A stretch of 64,000 nucleotides of DNA from Tsukamurella sp. M9C (lineage in GTDB: Bacteria; Actinomycetota; Actinomycetes; Mycobacteriales; Mycobacteriaceae): contig NZ_JAIULG010000015.1 of assembly GCF_020169415.1 (NCBI RefSeq), positions 1-64,000 on the forward strand. The letters run 5' to 3'. Position numbers and translations under genes: made by a program. The notes beneath the pieces were generated by a model, which worked only from the letters and a program-made list of their open reading frames with translations, was not told where the DNA came from and did no database searches. Of this stretch, positions 1-9,620 are shown piece by piece; position 1 is the stretch's first letter; every line of letters begins with the position of its first letter.

Positions 1-2
1 CC

Positions 3-473
3 CACGCCGTCCTCATCCCCGAAGTGCCCTTCGACGTCGAAGAACTGTGCACCATGATCAAACGCCGCTTCCAACGCGGCCACGCCAGCTTCATCGTCGT
101 CGTCGCCGAAGGCGCCAAACCCGCCGAAGGCACCATGGAACTGCGGGTCGGCGGCACCGACGAATTCGGCCACGAACGGTTCACCGGCGTCGCCCACCAG
201 TTGGGCGTCGAGATCGAGAAACGCATCAGCAAAGAGGTCCGCACCACCGTCCTCGGCCACGTCCAACGCGGCGGCACCCCGACCCCGGCAGACCGGGTCC
301 TCGCCACCCGGTTCGGTGTCAACGCCGCCGACGCCGCCCACGCGGGAAAGTTCGGACAGATGGTCTCGTTGCGGGGCGCTCAGATCGGCCTCGTTCCCCT
401 CGCCGAGGCGGTGAAGCAGCTCAAACGGGTCCCGCAGGAGCGCTACGACGACGCCGCCGAATTCTTCGGCTGA
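3..473 (+). CDS. pfkA: 6-phosphofructokinase, C-terminal part (5' end outside window)
   Basis: Phosphorylates fructose 6-phosphate to fructose 1,6-bisphosphate in glycolysis. The frame is open from base 3, so the true start lies upstream; about 156 C-terminal residues are visible. The phosphofructokinase signature is clear: an Arg, then GHVQRGG, then a spaced DR (GHVQRGGTPTPADR), the fructose-6-phosphate binding segment. The C-terminus matches actinobacterial group III PFKs of about 343 residues. Whether the donor is ATP or pyrophosphate is decided by residues in the missing N-terminal half. In mycobacteria pfkA lies between gatA and gatB, and gatB follows here after one extra gene. Confidence 0.93.
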   Translation, partial: HAVLIPEVPFDVEELCTMIKRRFQRGHASFIVVVAEGAKPAEGTMELRVGGTDEFGHERFTGVAHQLGVEIEKRISKEVRTTVLGHVQRGGTPTPADRVLATRFGVNAADAAHAGKFGQMVSLRGAQIGLVPLAEAVKQLKRVPQERYDDAAEFFG

Positions 474-542
474 CCGACGAACCGTGTACAGGATTGGCCA
501 CCCTGAAGCGATCCTTAAGAGGCGTCGGACAGGATTCCCGGT

Positions 543-1763
543 ATGAATCCGAATCCTCCCTCGAACCCGGGCGGCTACCCGGGCCAGGATCCGTCGAACC
601 CGAACGAGCAGACCCAGCTGCGCCCCACCTGGCAGCCGGACGCTCCGATCGGCGGCGCGCCGTCGTACCCGCAGCAGGGCGGCGCACCGTCGTACCCCCA
701 GTACCCGGCGGCGCAGGGCTTCCCCGCCCCCGGCTCGCAGGGTGGCGTGCCCCCGTTCCCGCCGGCACCCGGAGCGCCCGGCGGGCCCAAGAAGCCGCGC
801 CCGGCCTGGCTGATCCCCGCCCTCATCGGTGGCGGCGCCATCGCCCTGGTGATCGTGTTGATCGCGGGCATCGCCATCGCCAAGAGCGTCAGCGGCGGTG
901 GCGACACCGGCTCGCCCGGCGGCACCGTCAAGGCCTACTTCGCAGCCCTGCAGGCGGGCGACGCCAAGAAGGCGCTGAGCTACGGCAAGGAGGCACCCGC
1001 TTCCACCGAGCTGCTCACCGACGACATGCTGCGCAAGCAGCGCGAACTCGCGCCGATCAAGGACGTGAAGATCGTCAGCGAGACCGACGGTTTCATGGGT
1101 TCCGTCCACCTGACGGTGACCATCGGCGAAGTGTCCTACGACGAGAACCTCACCCTCGAGAAGGTCGGCGACGACTGGAAGCTGCAGACTGCGGCGGTCC
1201 AGCTCAAGCCCTACTCGTCGTACGACTCGGACAAGAAGAACGTCACCATTCTCGGCAAGCCCCTGCCCGCCTCGGGCGTCGTCTACGTCTTCCCCGGCGC
1301 GCTGGACCTCGGCTCCGCCAACAAGAACCTGGTGCCGCAGCAGGAGAAGATCAGCGTCGGCGACAACAAGGGGCAGGCCCCGGTCGACGGCCTGTCGCGC
1401 TACAGCGTGGGCAGCACGTTCAGCATCGCCTTCGGCCTGAGCGACGCCGCCAAGACCTCCGCGCGCGAGCAGATCGCGGCGAAGTACTCCGCCTGCGCCG
1501 CCTCGAAGGACCGGTACCCGTCCGGTTGCCCGCAGTCCGACTTCTCCGGCGAGAACGGCACCTACACCTGGACCGCGCCGAACGTCCAGGACATCGACCT
1601 CGGCGACACCGTCCGCGACGGGGAGGTCTCTTTCCGCGACAACCGTCCGTGGACCTTCACGGCGACCGGGCGCGACGGTGCGCCGCTCAGGGGATCCGAT
1701 TCGGGCTACGTCTCGGGCACCGTCACTGTGACCGCCGACGCGGTGGCCGTCTCGGTCCGCTGA
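543..1763 (+). CDS. Proline-rich, single-pass membrane protein with extracytoplasmic domain
   Basis: Not recognised as a named gene. The 406-residue product has a Pro/Gly/Tyr/Gln-rich, probably disordered cytoplasmic N-terminus (about residues 1-85, with PSYPQQGG-type repeats), one strong transmembrane helix at about 90-120, a Ser/Gly linker, then an extracytoplasmic domain beginning VKAYFAALQAGDAKKAL. That opening resembles the DUF4878/NTF2-like fold common behind a membrane anchor in mycolata. Two cysteine-containing stretches near residues 320-330 could form a disulfide. It lies 70 bp after pfkA and 24 bp before gatB on the same strand. No enzyme motif is visible; a cell-envelope role is a guess. 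Confidence 0.8.
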   Translation: MNPNPPSNPGGYPGQDPSNPNEQTQLRPTWQPDAPIGGAPSYPQQGGAPSYPQYPAAQGFPAPGSQGGVPPFPPAPGAPGGPKKPRPAWLIPALIGGGAIALVIVLIAGIAIAKSVSGGGDTGSPGGTVKAYFAALQAGDAKKALSYGKEAPASTELLTDDMLRKQRELAPIKDVKIVSETDGFMGSVHLTVTIGEVSYDENLTLEKVGDDWKLQTAAVQLKPYSSYDSDKKNVTILGKPLPASGVVYVFPGALDLGSANKNLVPQQEKISVGDNKGQAPVDGLSRYSVGSTFSIAFGLSDAAKTSAREQIAAKYSACAASKDRYPSGCPQSDFSGENGTYTWTAPNVQDIDLGDTVRDGEVSFRDNRPWTFTATGRDGAPLRGSDSGYVSGTVTVTADAVAVSVR

Positions 1764-1774
1764 CCGGCGCCCAT

Positions 1775-1780
1775 TAGGCT
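1775..1780 (+). promoter_or_regulatory. -10 element of gatB (leaderless type)
   Basis: TAGGCT followed by GGGGGC and then the ATG at 1787, so transcription should begin at or next to the start codon. The G-run could alternatively act as a ribosome binding site on a longer transcript from upstream. Confidence 0.5.
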
Positions 1781-1786
1781 GGGGGC

Positions 1787-3298
1787 ATGAGTGCCGAGCT
1801 TGCCGATATCGACCTTCCCGAGTACGCGGACGTCGTCGCCCGCTACGAGCCCGTCATGGGCATGGAGGTCCACGTCGAGCTCGGCACGGCCACCAAGATG
1901 TTCTGCGGCTGCCGCACCGAGTTCGGCGCGGAGCCGAACACCCAGGTGTGCCCCACGTGCCTCGGCATGCCGGGCGCGCTGCCCGTGGTCAACAGCGAGG
2001 CGGTGCGCTCGGCCATCCGCATCGGCCTGGCCCTGAACTGCTCGATCCGGCCGAGCTCGGTGTTCGCGCGGAAGAACTACTTCTACCCGGACCAGCCGAA
2101 GAACTACCAGATCAGCCAGTACGAGGACCCGATCGCGTACGACGGCCACCTCGACGTCCCGCTGGAGGACGGCACCGTCTGGCGCGTGGAGATCGAGCGC
2201 GCGCACATGGAGGAGGACACCGGCAAGTCGACGCACATCGGGTCCGCGACCGGCCGGATCCACGGCGCCTCGCACTCGCTCCTCGACTTCAACCGGGCCG
2301 GCGTTCCGCTGGTGGAGATCGTCTCGCGCCCCATCGAGGGCGCGGGGGAGCGCGCGCCGGAGATCGCGCGGGCCTACGTGAGCGCGCTGCGCGACCTGCT
2401 CGCCTCGCTCGACGTCTCCGACGTCCGCATGGATCAGGGCTCCATGCGCTGCGATTCGAACGTCTCGCTCAAGCCCGTCGGTGCCACGGAGTTCGGCACC
2501 CGCACCGAGACCAAGAACGTCAACTCGCTGCGCTCGGTGGAGGTGGCCGTGCGCTACGAGATGCGGCGCCAGGCCGCGGTGCTCGACGCCGGGGGCACCG
2601 TCGTCCTCGAGACGCGGCACTTCCAGGAGGGCGACGGCACCACCACCGCCGGCCGGCCCAAGGAGACCGCTGACGACTACCGGTACTTCCCGGATCCGGA
2701 CCTCGGCCCCGTCGCGCCGCCGGCGGAGCTCGTCGAGGAACTGCGGGCGACGATCCCCGAGCTGCCGTGGCTGCGCCGCGCCCGGATCCAGTCCGATTGG
2801 GGCCTGTCCGACGAGGTCATGCGCGACCTGGTCAACCTCGGCGCCATCGACAAGATCATCGCCACCGTCGATGCCGGGGCCACCCCCGACGCGGCGCGGT
2901 CGTGGTGGGGCAGCTTCCTGCCGCAGCAGGCCAACACCCGCGACGTCGAGCTGGAGGCGCTGGCGATCTCGCCCGCGCAGGTCGCCCGCGTGATCGCGCT
3001 CGTCGACGAGGGCAAGCTCACCAGCAAGCTGGCGCAGCAGGTCATCGTCGGCGTGCTCGACGGCGAGGGCGAGCCCGACGAGGTCGTCGCCGCCCGCGGG
3101 CTCGAGGTGGTCCGCGACGACGGCGCGCTGCAGAAGGCCGTCGACGAGGCGCTCGCCGCCAACCCCGACATCGTCGACAAGATCAAGGCCGGCAAGGTCC
3201 AGGCCGCCGGCAAGATCGTCGGCGACGTCATGAAGGCGACCCGCGGCCAGGCCGACGCCGCCCGCGTCCGGGAGCTAGTCCTCGCCGCCTGCGAGTGA
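1787..3298 (+). CDS. gatB: Aspartyl/glutamyl-tRNA amidotransferase subunit B
   Basis: Subunit B of the GatCAB complex, which converts Glu-tRNA(Gln) (and Asp-tRNA(Asn)) to the amidated form in organisms lacking glutaminyl-tRNA synthetase. The 503-residue length is standard. Visible features are the MGMEVHVEL start of the cradle domain, the zinc-type cysteines in MFCGC and CPTCLG (about residues 40-65), the kinase-like [16 protein letters not shown] segment, and a C-terminal tail/YqeY-like domain with [17 protein letters not shown]. It fits functionally with gltX and tRNA-Gln(CUG) at the far end of the window, since a non-discriminating GltX supplies its substrate. The 3' end overlaps the convergent diguanylate cyclase gene by 24 bp. 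Confidence 0.97.
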   Translation: MSAELADIDLPEYADVVARYEPVMGMEVHVELGTATKMFCGCRTEFGAEPNTQVCPTCLGMPGALPVVNSEAVRSAIRIGLALNCSIRPSSVFARKNYFYPDQPKNYQISQYEDPIAYDGHLDVPLEDGTVWRVEIERAHMEEDTGKSTHIGSATGRIHGASHSLLDFNRAGVPLVEIVSRPIEGAGERAPEIARAYVSALRDLLASLDVSDVRMDQGSMRCDSNVSLKPVGATEFGTRTETKNVNSLRSVEVAVRYEMRRQAAVLDAGGTVVLETRHFQEGDGTTTAGRPKETADDYRYFPDPDLGPVAPPAELVEELRATIPELPWLRRARIQSDWGLSDEVMRDLVNLGAIDKIIATVDAGATPDAARSWWGSFLPQQANTRDVELEALAISPAQVARVIALVDEGKLTSKLAQQVIVGVLDGEGEPDEVVAARGLEVVRDDGALQKAVDEALAANPDIVDKIKAGKVQAAGKIVGDVMKATRGQADAARVRELVLAACE

Positions 3299-4480
3299 CG
3301 TCGAACCGATTCGCCGTATCGCGCCGGCGTCGCTGATCACGACGCCCCGGTCGATCGCGCGCTTCGCCGTGTACATCGCCCCGTCCGCCCGGGCGAGCAG
3401 CACGTCGACCGCGGTGCGGTCGTGGGCCGTCACCGTCGCGGTGGCGACGCCGATGCTCGCGGTCACGACGGCGCCCCCGGTGACGGGTATCGCCTCGATC
3501 GCGCGCCGGAAGCGGTCCGCCGTCGCGCGGTGCTCGGGGGCCGTCCCGCCCACCACCGCGACGGCGAACTCGTCGCCGCCGATCCGGGCGACGACCGCAC
3601 CGTCGGACACAGTGCGCAGGACGTCGGCGACGCGGACGAGGACGGCGTCGCCGGTGTCGTGACCGAGCTCGTCGTTGACCACCTTGAACTCGTCCACATC
3701 GATCAGCATGACGGCGATCGGGACGGGGCCGCGTCCCGTCGCGTGGTCGACGACGCGCCGCCGGCTCGCGCGGCCGAAACCCCGCCGGTTCAGTGCACCC
3801 GTCAGAGGGTCGGTGTCCGAATCGGCGGCGTCCTGGGACAGGAAAGCGATGCCGATCTGCACGCAGGCGGGCACCCAGACGGTGACGACCGCGAGCATCA
3901 CCGCCTTGACCACGGCCATCACCCAGCCGTACTCGGCGACGATCGGCGGCACGAACAGCGCTATCGCCGCGGCGGACACGATCGAGTGGGCGACGAAGTG
4001 CCCGGGCGAGAGCATGAACGCTGTGAACACGGCGACCAGGACGATGGCGCTGAGCCCGGCCGCGCCCGCCATGGTCTCGGCATCGGTCCAGGAGACGGCG
4101 GCGATCGAGATCGTGGAACTGAGCACGAAGGCGAGTGCGGCATTCTCGCTCGGCGCTGCGCCGAGCTGCCAGCGGACGGCCCAGTACAGGCCCAGGACCG
4201 CGCCGGTCACGAGGATGGCCGCCGGTGCCGCGGGAAAGGCAGCGAACTCCCGGGTCTGGTCGTTGAGGAGGAGGGCGGCGGAGATCGATCCGAGCAGCGC
4301 GGCGCACACACTGACGACCACGCGGAAGCCGCGGAGCAGGCTTCGACTGGCGAAGTAGTCGATCCGGTCGTCGTAGTCGGGCCCGGAGCGCCACCACGTC
4401 GCGCGGACGTACGCGATCCACCGGGCCAGATCCCGCACGGCGACAGCCGTGCGCACCCCGCGGGGCGGCGATGTCTTCAC
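3275..4480 (-). CDS. Membrane-bound GGDEF diguanylate cyclase
   Basis: Predicted to make cyclic di-GMP from two GTP. The first about 215 of 401 residues contain several hydrophobic helices (roughly 50-72, 84-104, 113-133, 140-160, 165-185, 188-212), a membrane sensor of the MASE kind without a recognised ligand motif. The GGDEF domain follows, with [11 protein letters not shown] near 224, the metal-binding DVDEFK near 261 and an intact GGDEF at 301-305. The usual RxxD inhibitory site five residues before GGDEF is absent ([11 protein letters not shown] stands there), so classical product feedback is doubtful. There is no EAL domain. The gene runs convergent to gatB and overlaps its 3' end. Confidence 0.92.
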   Translation of the reverse strand: MKTSPPRGVRTAVAVRDLARWIAYVRATWWRSGPDYDDRIDYFASRSLLRGFRVVVSVCAALLGSISAALLLNDQTREFAAFPAAPAAILVTGAVLGLYWAVRWQLGAAPSENAALAFVLSSTISIAAVSWTDAETMAGAAGLSAIVLVAVFTAFMLSPGHFVAHSIVSAAAIALFVPPIVAEYGWVMAVVKAVMLAVVTVWVPACVQIGIAFLSQDAADSDTDPLTGALNRRGFGRASRRRVVDHATGRGPVPIAVMLIDVDEFKVVNDELGHDTGDAVLVRVADVLRTVSDGAVVARIGGDEFAVAVVGGTAPEHRATADRFRRAIEAIPVTGGAVVTASIGVATATVTAHDRTAVDVLLARADGAMYTAKRAIDRGVVISDAGAIRRIGSTSLAGGED

Positions 4481-4570
4481 CCAGTGCTCCTGCCGACCGA
4501 ACGATCGATACCGAAGGGGTGATCGCGGAACAGGGGTTTTCGTTACCGGACGTTCGCGGCGCTCAGGGAC

Positions 4571-5692
4571 TCAGTCGTCGGTGGTGGTCGACTCGCCGTT
4601 CGGCATCGGGATCAGCACGACCCGGTCGTCGGTGGGAGCCTGCGGCTGCGGCTTATTGGTCGTCACGCCCTGCGGCGCGTCCTTCGGGCCGATCGCGAGA
4701 CGCCCGAAGACGCCGTACTTCGCGCGGTCCAGGACCTGGACCGGCTCGCCGTCGGCGCTGGTCGATCCCTCGGGGAGCTTGACCATCTCGACCTTGCCGG
4801 CACGTGACTCGCTGACGAAGACGCCGCCGGGAACCACGGCGCACCCGGCGAGGCCGGGACGATCGGGCCAGCTCCACACCACGGACGCCGGCGAGTTCGG
4901 GGTGAGGACGCGGAGGCGGTCCTGGGTGAGCCCCTGGTCGGCGATGAAGAGCGGCCCTCCGGGGGCGCCGCACAGCGACTGCCGGACGCCGCCGTCAGTG
5001 GCCAGCACTTTGGGCCGGACCGGCGAGACGGTGCCGGGCGACGGCAGCAGCAGAACCTTCCCGGCGAGCGAACCCGGGTCGCGTGCGGCGTTCGCATCGC
5101 CCGCGTTGCCGGTGGCCACGAGGAGATCGCGGCCGGAGAACAGCAGCGAGCCGGCGTTGCCCGTGGGGCCCTTGGGGATGCCGGAGAGGATCACCTTCGG
5201 GTCGTCACCGGGCGTCACCCGCACCACGCGGTTGTCGGTGGGGGTGCTCACGTAGGCGTAGAACAACCGGTCCTGGTTGTACGACGGTGACAGCGCGATC
5301 GCCGTGAGGCCGCCGTCGCCCGAGGCGTCCACGCCGAGTCGCACGACCTCGCGGTTCGGCAGGTCCGTGGTGGTGTACATGATCGCGCCGCCGCGCTCCG
5401 CGACGTAGGCGTGCTCGAATTCGTCGGTGGGGATCAGGTCGGTGGGCTCGGTGAGGCACGTGGCGAGCACGTTCGCGTCCTGGTCGATGCACGGGCCCGG
5501 GGCCTTCGGCGCCGCGCTCGGCCGGGCGGGGCCGGTGGGCTTGGTCGTCGTGACCTGGCCCGTGGGCGGGCCGGTGAAGGGCGCGGCCTCGCTGCCGGAG
5601 AAGTCGGCGCACCCCGCCAGCAGCGCCGCCGCGGTCGCGACCACGACGGCGCGACGCGCGCCGGAACGCGCGCGCCAGGTCCCCACACTCAT
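4571..5692 (-). CDS. LppZ-like lipoprotein with glucose/sorbosone dehydrogenase-type beta-propeller
   Basis: Secreted, lipid-anchored 373-residue protein. The N-terminus has an Arg-rich n-region, a hydrophobic stretch and a lipobox LLAGC, so Cys28 should be lipidated; a Pro/Thr-rich linker follows. The remainder looks like the soluble PQQ-sugar-dehydrogenase (GSDH) propeller, with blade-like segments such as GGLTAIALSPSYNQDRLFYA and GNAGSLLFSG. The catalytic His and PQQ-binding residues cannot be assigned confidently, so dehydrogenase activity is unproven. Position opposite a DoxX gene and near gatB matches LppZ (Rv3006) in M. tuberculosis. Start chosen at the ATG preceded by TAGGGT and 6 nt. 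Confidence 0.82.
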   Translation of the reverse strand: MSVGTWRARSGARRAVVVATAAALLAGCADFSGSEAAPFTGPPTGQVTTTKPTGPARPSAAPKAPGPCIDQDANVLATCLTEPTDLIPTDEFEHAYVAERGGAIMYTTTDLPNREVVRLGVDASGDGGLTAIALSPSYNQDRLFYAYVSTPTDNRVVRVTPGDDPKVILSGIPKGPTGNAGSLLFSGRDLLVATGNAGDANAARDPGSLAGKVLLLPSPGTVSPVRPKVLATDGGVRQSLCGAPGGPLFIADQGLTQDRLRVLTPNSPASVVWSWPDRPGLAGCAVVPGGVFVSESRAGKVEMVKLPEGSTSADGEPVQVLDRAKYGVFGRLAIGPKDAPQGVTTNKPQPQAPTDDRVVLIPMPNGESTTTDD

Positions 5693-5769
5693 GCCGCCAC
5701 CCTACCGATCGGGCCCCGGACGCGGTTCGCTCCCGGCCCGCGGCGCGTTCGCACTCTAGGGTGGTTTCC
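5693..5769. promoter_or_regulatory. Divergent leaderless promoters of lipoprotein and DoxX genes
   Basis: Two facing TAGGGT -10 hexamers: 5699-5704 on the minus strand, 6 nt before the lipoprotein ATG, and 5757-5762 on the plus strand, 7 nt before the DoxX GTG at 5770. Both spacings put the transcription start at the start codon. No clear -35 boxes are seen, as is common for actinobacterial promoters. Confidence 0.6.
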
Positions 5770-6924
5770 GTGAGTGACAAGGACGGAACCGAGAACGCGA
5801 CCAGCGAGGGTGCGGGCGAATCCCCTTTCGACTTCCGGCCGACGGGCGAGCTGCCCCGGTTCGGTGAGAAGCACCCCACAGGAGGGTTCATCCTGGACCC
5901 CCACGACGATTCGGACACGGGCATCGGGCCGGTGCTGCCGCGCTACCGCGACGAGCCGGCGGGCGCGACGCCCGCCTCCGAGCCCGCGGAGGCCCCGGCC
6001 GCCGCGGCGAGTGCGCCCACCGCGGCGGTGACCCCGGCACCGTCGGGCGCCGACGAGCCCACCACCTCCGTGCCGGACACCAGCGATCTCGCGGCCGCGA
6101 TCGCCGCCGCGAACGCGGCCACCGCGGCGATCTCCACGTCCGGGACCCCGGACGCGGCGACGGAGCGCGCCGACCTCTCGAGCGACGAGCGGGACGAGTT
6201 CGGCAAGCGCTACAACCGCCGACGGGGCCGCGAGCGCGCCGCGCAGGCACGCGCGGAGGCCGAGGGCATCCCGATCGAGGCCGCGGCCACCGAGGAGATC
6301 GCGCCGCCGCCCGGCCGCCGGTTCGGCAAGCCCGTCACCGACGTTCCCGCAGAGCTGGAGGAGGCGCGCAAGGCCGCGCGCCGCGGCACCACCGACCTCG
6401 GGCTGCTCGTGCTGCGCGTGGCCGTCGGCGCGATCCTCGTCGCGCACGGCATCCAGAAGCTCTTCGGGATCTGGGGTGGCCCCGGCATCGACGGTTTCGC
6501 CGCCTACCTGCAGAACGGCAGCGATCCGTCGCTCGGCTTCGAGCGGTTCACCAAGATCATCGCCATCGCGACGGGCGTCGTCGAGCTCGGCGGCGGCGCG
6601 ATGCTGATCCTCGGCCTGCTGACCCCGATCGCCGCGGCGGGCGCGGTGGGCGTGATGCTGTCGGCCACGCTGTTCAAGCTGACAACCGCGGGCAACGGCT
6701 TCGTCTTCTTCGCCCAGGACAAGGGCGTCGAGTTCGAGCTGCTGCTCCTGTTCGCGTCGGTGGCGATCATCCTCACCGGGCCGGGCAAGCTCTCGCTGGA
6801 CTTCAACCGGGGCTGGGCGCGACGCCCGCACATCGGCTCGGTCGTGTGGCTGATCATCGCGGTCGCCGCCGCGATCACCGTATGGATCCTGCTCAACGGC
6901 GCGAACCCGCTGGTCAAGCAGTAG
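5770..6924 (+). CDS. DoxX family membrane protein with long disordered N-terminus
   Basis: The C-terminal part (about residues 210-384) is a DoxX domain: a first helix starting TDLGLLVLRVAVGAILVAHG, then three more hydrophobic helices and a basic segment, with a final helix near the C-terminus. In M. tuberculosis the positional counterpart Rv3005c is reported in a membrane oxidoreductase complex with SodA and SseA, so a role in redox or thiol stress is plausible. Unusual is the N-terminal about 200 residues, low in complexity, acidic then Ala/Pro-rich, without membrane segments. Start set to GTG 5770 because TAGGGT lies 7 nt upstream; GTG 5761 is in frame but overlaps that box. Confidence 0.85.
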   Translation: MSDKDGTENATSEGAGESPFDFRPTGELPRFGEKHPTGGFILDPHDDSDTGIGPVLPRYRDEPAGATPASEPAEAPAAAASAPTAAVTPAPSGADEPTTSVPDTSDLAAAIAAANAATAAISTSGTPDAATERADLSSDERDEFGKRYNRRRGRERAAQARAEAEGIPIEAAATEEIAPPPGRRFGKPVTDVPAELEEARKAARRGTTDLGLLVLRVAVGAILVAHGIQKLFGIWGGPGIDGFAAYLQNGSDPSLGFERFTKIIAIATGVVELGGGAMLILGLLTPIAAAGAVGVMLSATLFKLTTAGNGFVFFAQDKGVEFELLLLFASVAIILTGPGKLSLDFNRGWARRPHIGSVVWLIIAVAAAITVWILLNGANPLVKQ

Positions 6925-6930
6925 TCGCAG

Positions 6931-6977
6931 ACGACGAACGCCCGGCCTCCCGTGAGGGAGTGCCGGGCGTTCGTCGT
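6931..6977. terminator. Bidirectional terminator between DoxX gene and ilvD
   Basis: Perfect 16-bp inverted repeat (6931-6946 ACGACGAACGCCCGGC with 6962-6977), whose loop contains a further CTCCC/GGGAG stem, giving about 21 bp with one bulged T. The two flanking genes converge on it. The flanks are not T-rich, so it is a strong hairpin without a long U-tract in either direction. Confidence 0.8.
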
Positions 6978-6990
6978 TCGACGGTGCTCC

Positions 6991-8832
6991 TTACGGCACG
7001 TACCGGACCGCGCCCTTGTCGGCCGAGGTCGCCAGCGCGGCATAGGCGCGCAGGGCCGTAGTGACGGTGCGCTGCCGGTCCACGGGCTGCCACGGGCGCT
7101 CCGAGGCGTCCATCTTCGCGCGACGACGCGCCAGTTCCTCGTCGTCGACGAGCAGCTCGAGGGCGCGCGTGTGCACGTCGATGCGGATCCGGTCGCCGTC
7201 CTCGATCAGGCCGATGGCGCCGCCGGCCGCGGCCTCGGGGGAGATGTGGCCGATGGACAGGCCCGAGGTGCCGCCGGAGAACCGGCCGTCGGTGATCAGG
7301 GCGCACACCTTGCCCAGGCCGCGGCCCTTGAGGAACGAGGTGGGATGCAGCATCTCCTGCATGCCCGGCCCGCCCTTGGGGCCCTCGTAGCGGATGACGA
7401 CCACGTCGCCGGCCTTGATCTGCTTGCCCAGGATCTTCGAGACCGCGTCCTCCTGGGACTCGACCACCACGGCCGGGCCCTCGAAGGTGAACAGTTCCTC
7501 GTCGATGCCCGCGGTCTTGAGGATCGCGCCGTCGACGGCGATGTTCCCGCGCAGCACGCAGAGCCCGCCCTCCACGGTGTAGGCGTGCTCGATGTCGCGG
7601 ATGCAGCCGCCCGCCTGGTCGGTGTCGAGGCTCTCCCACTGGTTCTTGGTGGAGAAGGGCTCCGTGGTACGGACGCCGCCGGGGGCCGCGTGGAAGAGCT
7701 CGAGCGCCTCGTCGGTGGCCTTGCCGGAGCGGATGTCCCAGTCGTCGAGCCACTTGTCGAAGGACTGCTCGTGCACGGTGTGCACGTCGGATTCCAGCAG
7801 GCCGCCGCGGCGCAGCTCGCCCAGGATGGCGGGGATTCCGCCGGCCCGGTGCACGTCCTCCATGTGGTAGTCGCTGTTCGGCGACACCTTGGACAGGCAG
7901 GGCACCTTGCGGCTGATCGCGTCGATGGTGGACAGGTCGAAGTCGACCTCGCCCTCCTGCGCGGCGGCCAGCGTGTGCAGCACGGTGTTCGTGGAGCCGC
8001 CCATGGCCACGTCGAGCGCCATGGCGTTGCGGAACGCGGCGGGGGTGGCGACGTTGCGGGGGAGCACCGACTCGTCGCCGTCGCGGTAGTACCGCAGCGC
8101 GGCCTCGACCACGACGGTGCCGGCCCGCTCGAAGAGCGCGCGGCGCGCCGCGTGGGTCGCCAGCGTCGAGCCGTTGCCCGGCAGCGCGAGGCCCAGGGCC
8201 TCGGTCAGGCAGTTCATGGAGTTGGCGGTGAACATGCCGGAACAGGAGCCGCAGGTGGGGCACGCGGAGCGCTCGACCTCGCTGAGGCCGGCCTCGTCGA
8301 TCGCGTCGTTCGCGGACGCCGAGATCGCGGTGATGAGGTCGGTCGGGGCCTTGGCGATCCCGTCGACGATGACGGCCTTGCCGGCCTCCATCGGGCCGCC
8401 GGAGACGAACACCGTCGGGATGTTCAGGCGCATCGCGGCGTTGAGCATGCCGGGCGTGATCTTGTCGCAGTTGGAGATGCACACCAGCGCGTCGGCGGTG
8501 TGGGCGTTCGCCATGTACTCCACGGAGTCGGCGATGATCTCGCGGCTGGGCAGGCTGTAGAGCATGCCGCCGTGGCCCATGGCGATGCCGTCGTCGACGG
8601 CGATGGTGTGGAACTCGCGGGCGACGCCGCCGGCGGCGCGCACGGACTCGGCCACGATCTCGCCCATGTCCTTGAGGTGCACGTGGCCGGGCACGAACTG
8701 CGTGTAGGAGTTGGCGATGGCCACGATCGGCTTGCCGAAGTCGCTGTCCGTGAGGCCGGTGGCGCGCCAGAGCGAGCGGGCGCCTGCGGCGTTACGGCCG
8801 ACGGTGGTGGTGCGTGAGCGGAGCGGTGGCAT
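6991..8832 (-). CDS. ilvD: Dihydroxy-acid dehydratase
   Basis: Dehydrates 2,3-dihydroxy-isovalerate and dihydroxy-methylvalerate to the 2-keto acids, the step before transamination to valine and isoleucine. The 613-residue product has the iron-sulfur cysteines in [12 protein letters not shown] and [12 protein letters not shown] and the enterobacterial-type N-terminus [20 protein letters not shown], unlike the M. tuberculosis IlvD N-terminus as I recall it. Start chosen at ATG 8832, where family similarity begins and AGAAG lies just upstream; an in-frame ATG at 8880 after GGGGAG would add 16 residues. It stands opposite ilvBNC, behind the PH-domain gene on the same strand, so pathway genes are split across two transcripts. 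Confidence 0.97.
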   Translation of the reverse strand: MPPLRSRTTTVGRNAAGARSLWRATGLTDSDFGKPIVAIANSYTQFVPGHVHLKDMGEIVAESVRAAGGVAREFHTIAVDDGIAMGHGGMLYSLPSREIIADSVEYMANAHTADALVCISNCDKITPGMLNAAMRLNIPTVFVSGGPMEAGKAVIVDGIAKAPTDLITAISASANDAIDEAGLSEVERSACPTCGSCSGMFTANSMNCLTEALGLALPGNGSTLATHAARRALFERAGTVVVEAALRYYRDGDESVLPRNVATPAAFRNAMALDVAMGGSTNTVLHTLAAAQEGEVDFDLSTIDAISRKVPCLSKVSPNSDYHMEDVHRAGGIPAILGELRRGGLLESDVHTVHEQSFDKWLDDWDIRSGKATDEALELFHAAPGGVRTTEPFSTKNQWESLDTDQAGGCIRDIEHAYTVEGGLCVLRGNIAVDGAILKTAGIDEELFTFEGPAVVVESQEDAVSKILGKQIKAGDVVVIRYEGPKGGPGMQEMLHPTSFLKGRGLGKVCALITDGRFSGGTSGLSIGHISPEAAAGGAIGLIEDGDRIRIDVHTRALELLVDDEELARRRAKMDASERPWQPVDRQRTVTTALRAYAALATSADKGAVRYVP

Positions 8833-8917
8833 GAGCTTCTCGCCTCGGATCTTCGTATCGTGCGGGCTGGTGGGAGACATGCTCCCCGTGAACAGGAAAA
8901 GGCCTGTCCGGCGGGTT

Positions 8918-9433
8918 TTATTCCGCCGTGACGTCGGGGATCCGGCCGCCGGAGGCGACTGCGACGCGGGGGAGCTGGCTGATGGTGACGGCGGGTAGTC
9001 GCACCTCGGAACCGTCGGTGCGGACTGCGTACACCGCACCGTTGCGTCCGATTCTAATGCCTGCCAGTTCGTCCCAGCGGATCGTGGTGGCACTGAGGAC
9101 CCGCACGGAGCGCACGCCGTCGGGTCCGATGACGGTGCGCACGCGCAGGATCCACAGCGCGAGCAGGATCGGGACGATCAACAGTAGCCAGCCGAGGATC
9201 GCGGCGCCGGTGCCGGCGGTGCTGCCGTCGATGGAGCGGCCCACGGTCCAGGGGCCGACGATGGGGGCGAGGCACACGGCGAACAGGGCGACGCCGAGCA
9301 GCGCGATGCGGGGATGCTTGAAGACGACCCGGTCGCCGGCGTCGATCGGCACGGCGGTGTCCGAGGTGTGGTCGGTGGTCACGGTGCGGGTCGTGCCCGT
9401 CGTGCTCGGCTGCTTCGCAGGGCTCTCGCTCAT
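8918..9433 (-). CDS. PH-domain membrane protein (Cfp6-like)
   Basis: 171-residue protein with a polar, Thr-rich N-terminus, two adjacent hydrophobic helices (about residues 45-65 and 75-97), then a small beta-rich domain containing [20 protein letters not shown] and the [21 protein letters not shown] segment typical of bacterial PH-like (bPH) domains. It occupies the position of Rv3004 (Cfp6), opposite ilvB. Function is unknown; in this family the cytoplasmic PH domain follows a membrane hairpin. Start ATG 9433 (MSESPAK) preferred; ATG 9442 in frame is possible. Confidence 0.8.
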   Translation of the reverse strand: MSESPAKQPSTTGTTRTVTTDHTSDTAVPIDAGDRVVFKHPRIALLGVALFAVCLAPIVGPWTVGRSIDGSTAGTGAAILGWLLLIVPILLALWILRVRTVIGPDGVRSVRVLSATTIRWDELAGIRIGRNGAVYAVRTDGSEVRLPAVTISQLPRVAVASGGRIPDVTAE

Positions 9434-9494
9434 AACACGCATTGTCGCACGCGGCAGCAGAATCCCATCCTGTGAGACGGCGGTGCTCACTGGT

Positions 9495-9524
9495 TTGACG
9501 CGAATGCACACCGGGGCCTAGTTT
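9495..9524 (+). promoter_or_regulatory. ilvBNC promoter
   Basis: -35 TTGACG (9495-9500), 18-bp spacer, -10 TAGTTT (9519-9524). The expected transcription start is at about 9531-9532, exactly the GTG of the leader peptide, so the leader is probably translated without a 5' untranslated region. Confidence 0.72.
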
Positions 9525-9531
9525 CACTGGT

Positions 9532-9582
9532 GTGAAACACAGCAACCAGCTTCTCGTAATCGGTCGGCGCGTCAACGCCTGA
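9532..9582 (+). CDS. ilvB leader peptide (branched-chain amino acid attenuator)
   Basis: Sixteen codons starting GTG and ending TGA: MKHSNQLLVIGRRVNA. The run Leu-Leu-Val-Ile is encoded CTT CTC GTA ATC, covering all three branched-chain amino acids, and CTT and GTA are low-usage codons in such a GC-rich genome, which would sharpen ribosome stalling. It lies between the promoter and a T-run terminator upstream of ilvB. C. glutamicum ilvBNC has an analogous short leader peptide and attenuation, which supports the reading. Stalling here when charged tRNA is scarce should favour read-through into ilvBNC. Confidence 0.85.
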   Translation: MKHSNQLLVIGRRVNA

Positions 9583-9620
9583 ACCGGTTATCACCGTTTC
9601 GCACCAGCATCGACGCGCTA

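Noticed and set aside
47-1777. A 576-residue open frame rich in Arg/Pro/Gly across the pfkA end and the next gene
   Set aside because: Typical high-GC out-of-frame shadow; it covers two genes with clear coding patterns and has low-complexity composition. The same applies to many long frames opposite ilvB, serA, iolD and gltX.
4571-5692. Calling the lipoprotein a functional PQQ glucose dehydrogenase
   Set aside because: The propeller fold is plausible, but catalytic His and PQQ ligands could not be identified.
8833-8917. Second leader peptide attenuator in front of ilvD
   Set aside because: No short ORF with runs of Leu, Val or Ile codons and no T-run hairpin between the PH-domain gene and ilvD.
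9568-9617. A fully worked-out antiterminator structure for the ilv leader
   Set aside because: CGCGTC/GACGCG pairing is possible but does not overlap the terminator arm; other folds are equally likely without folding software.
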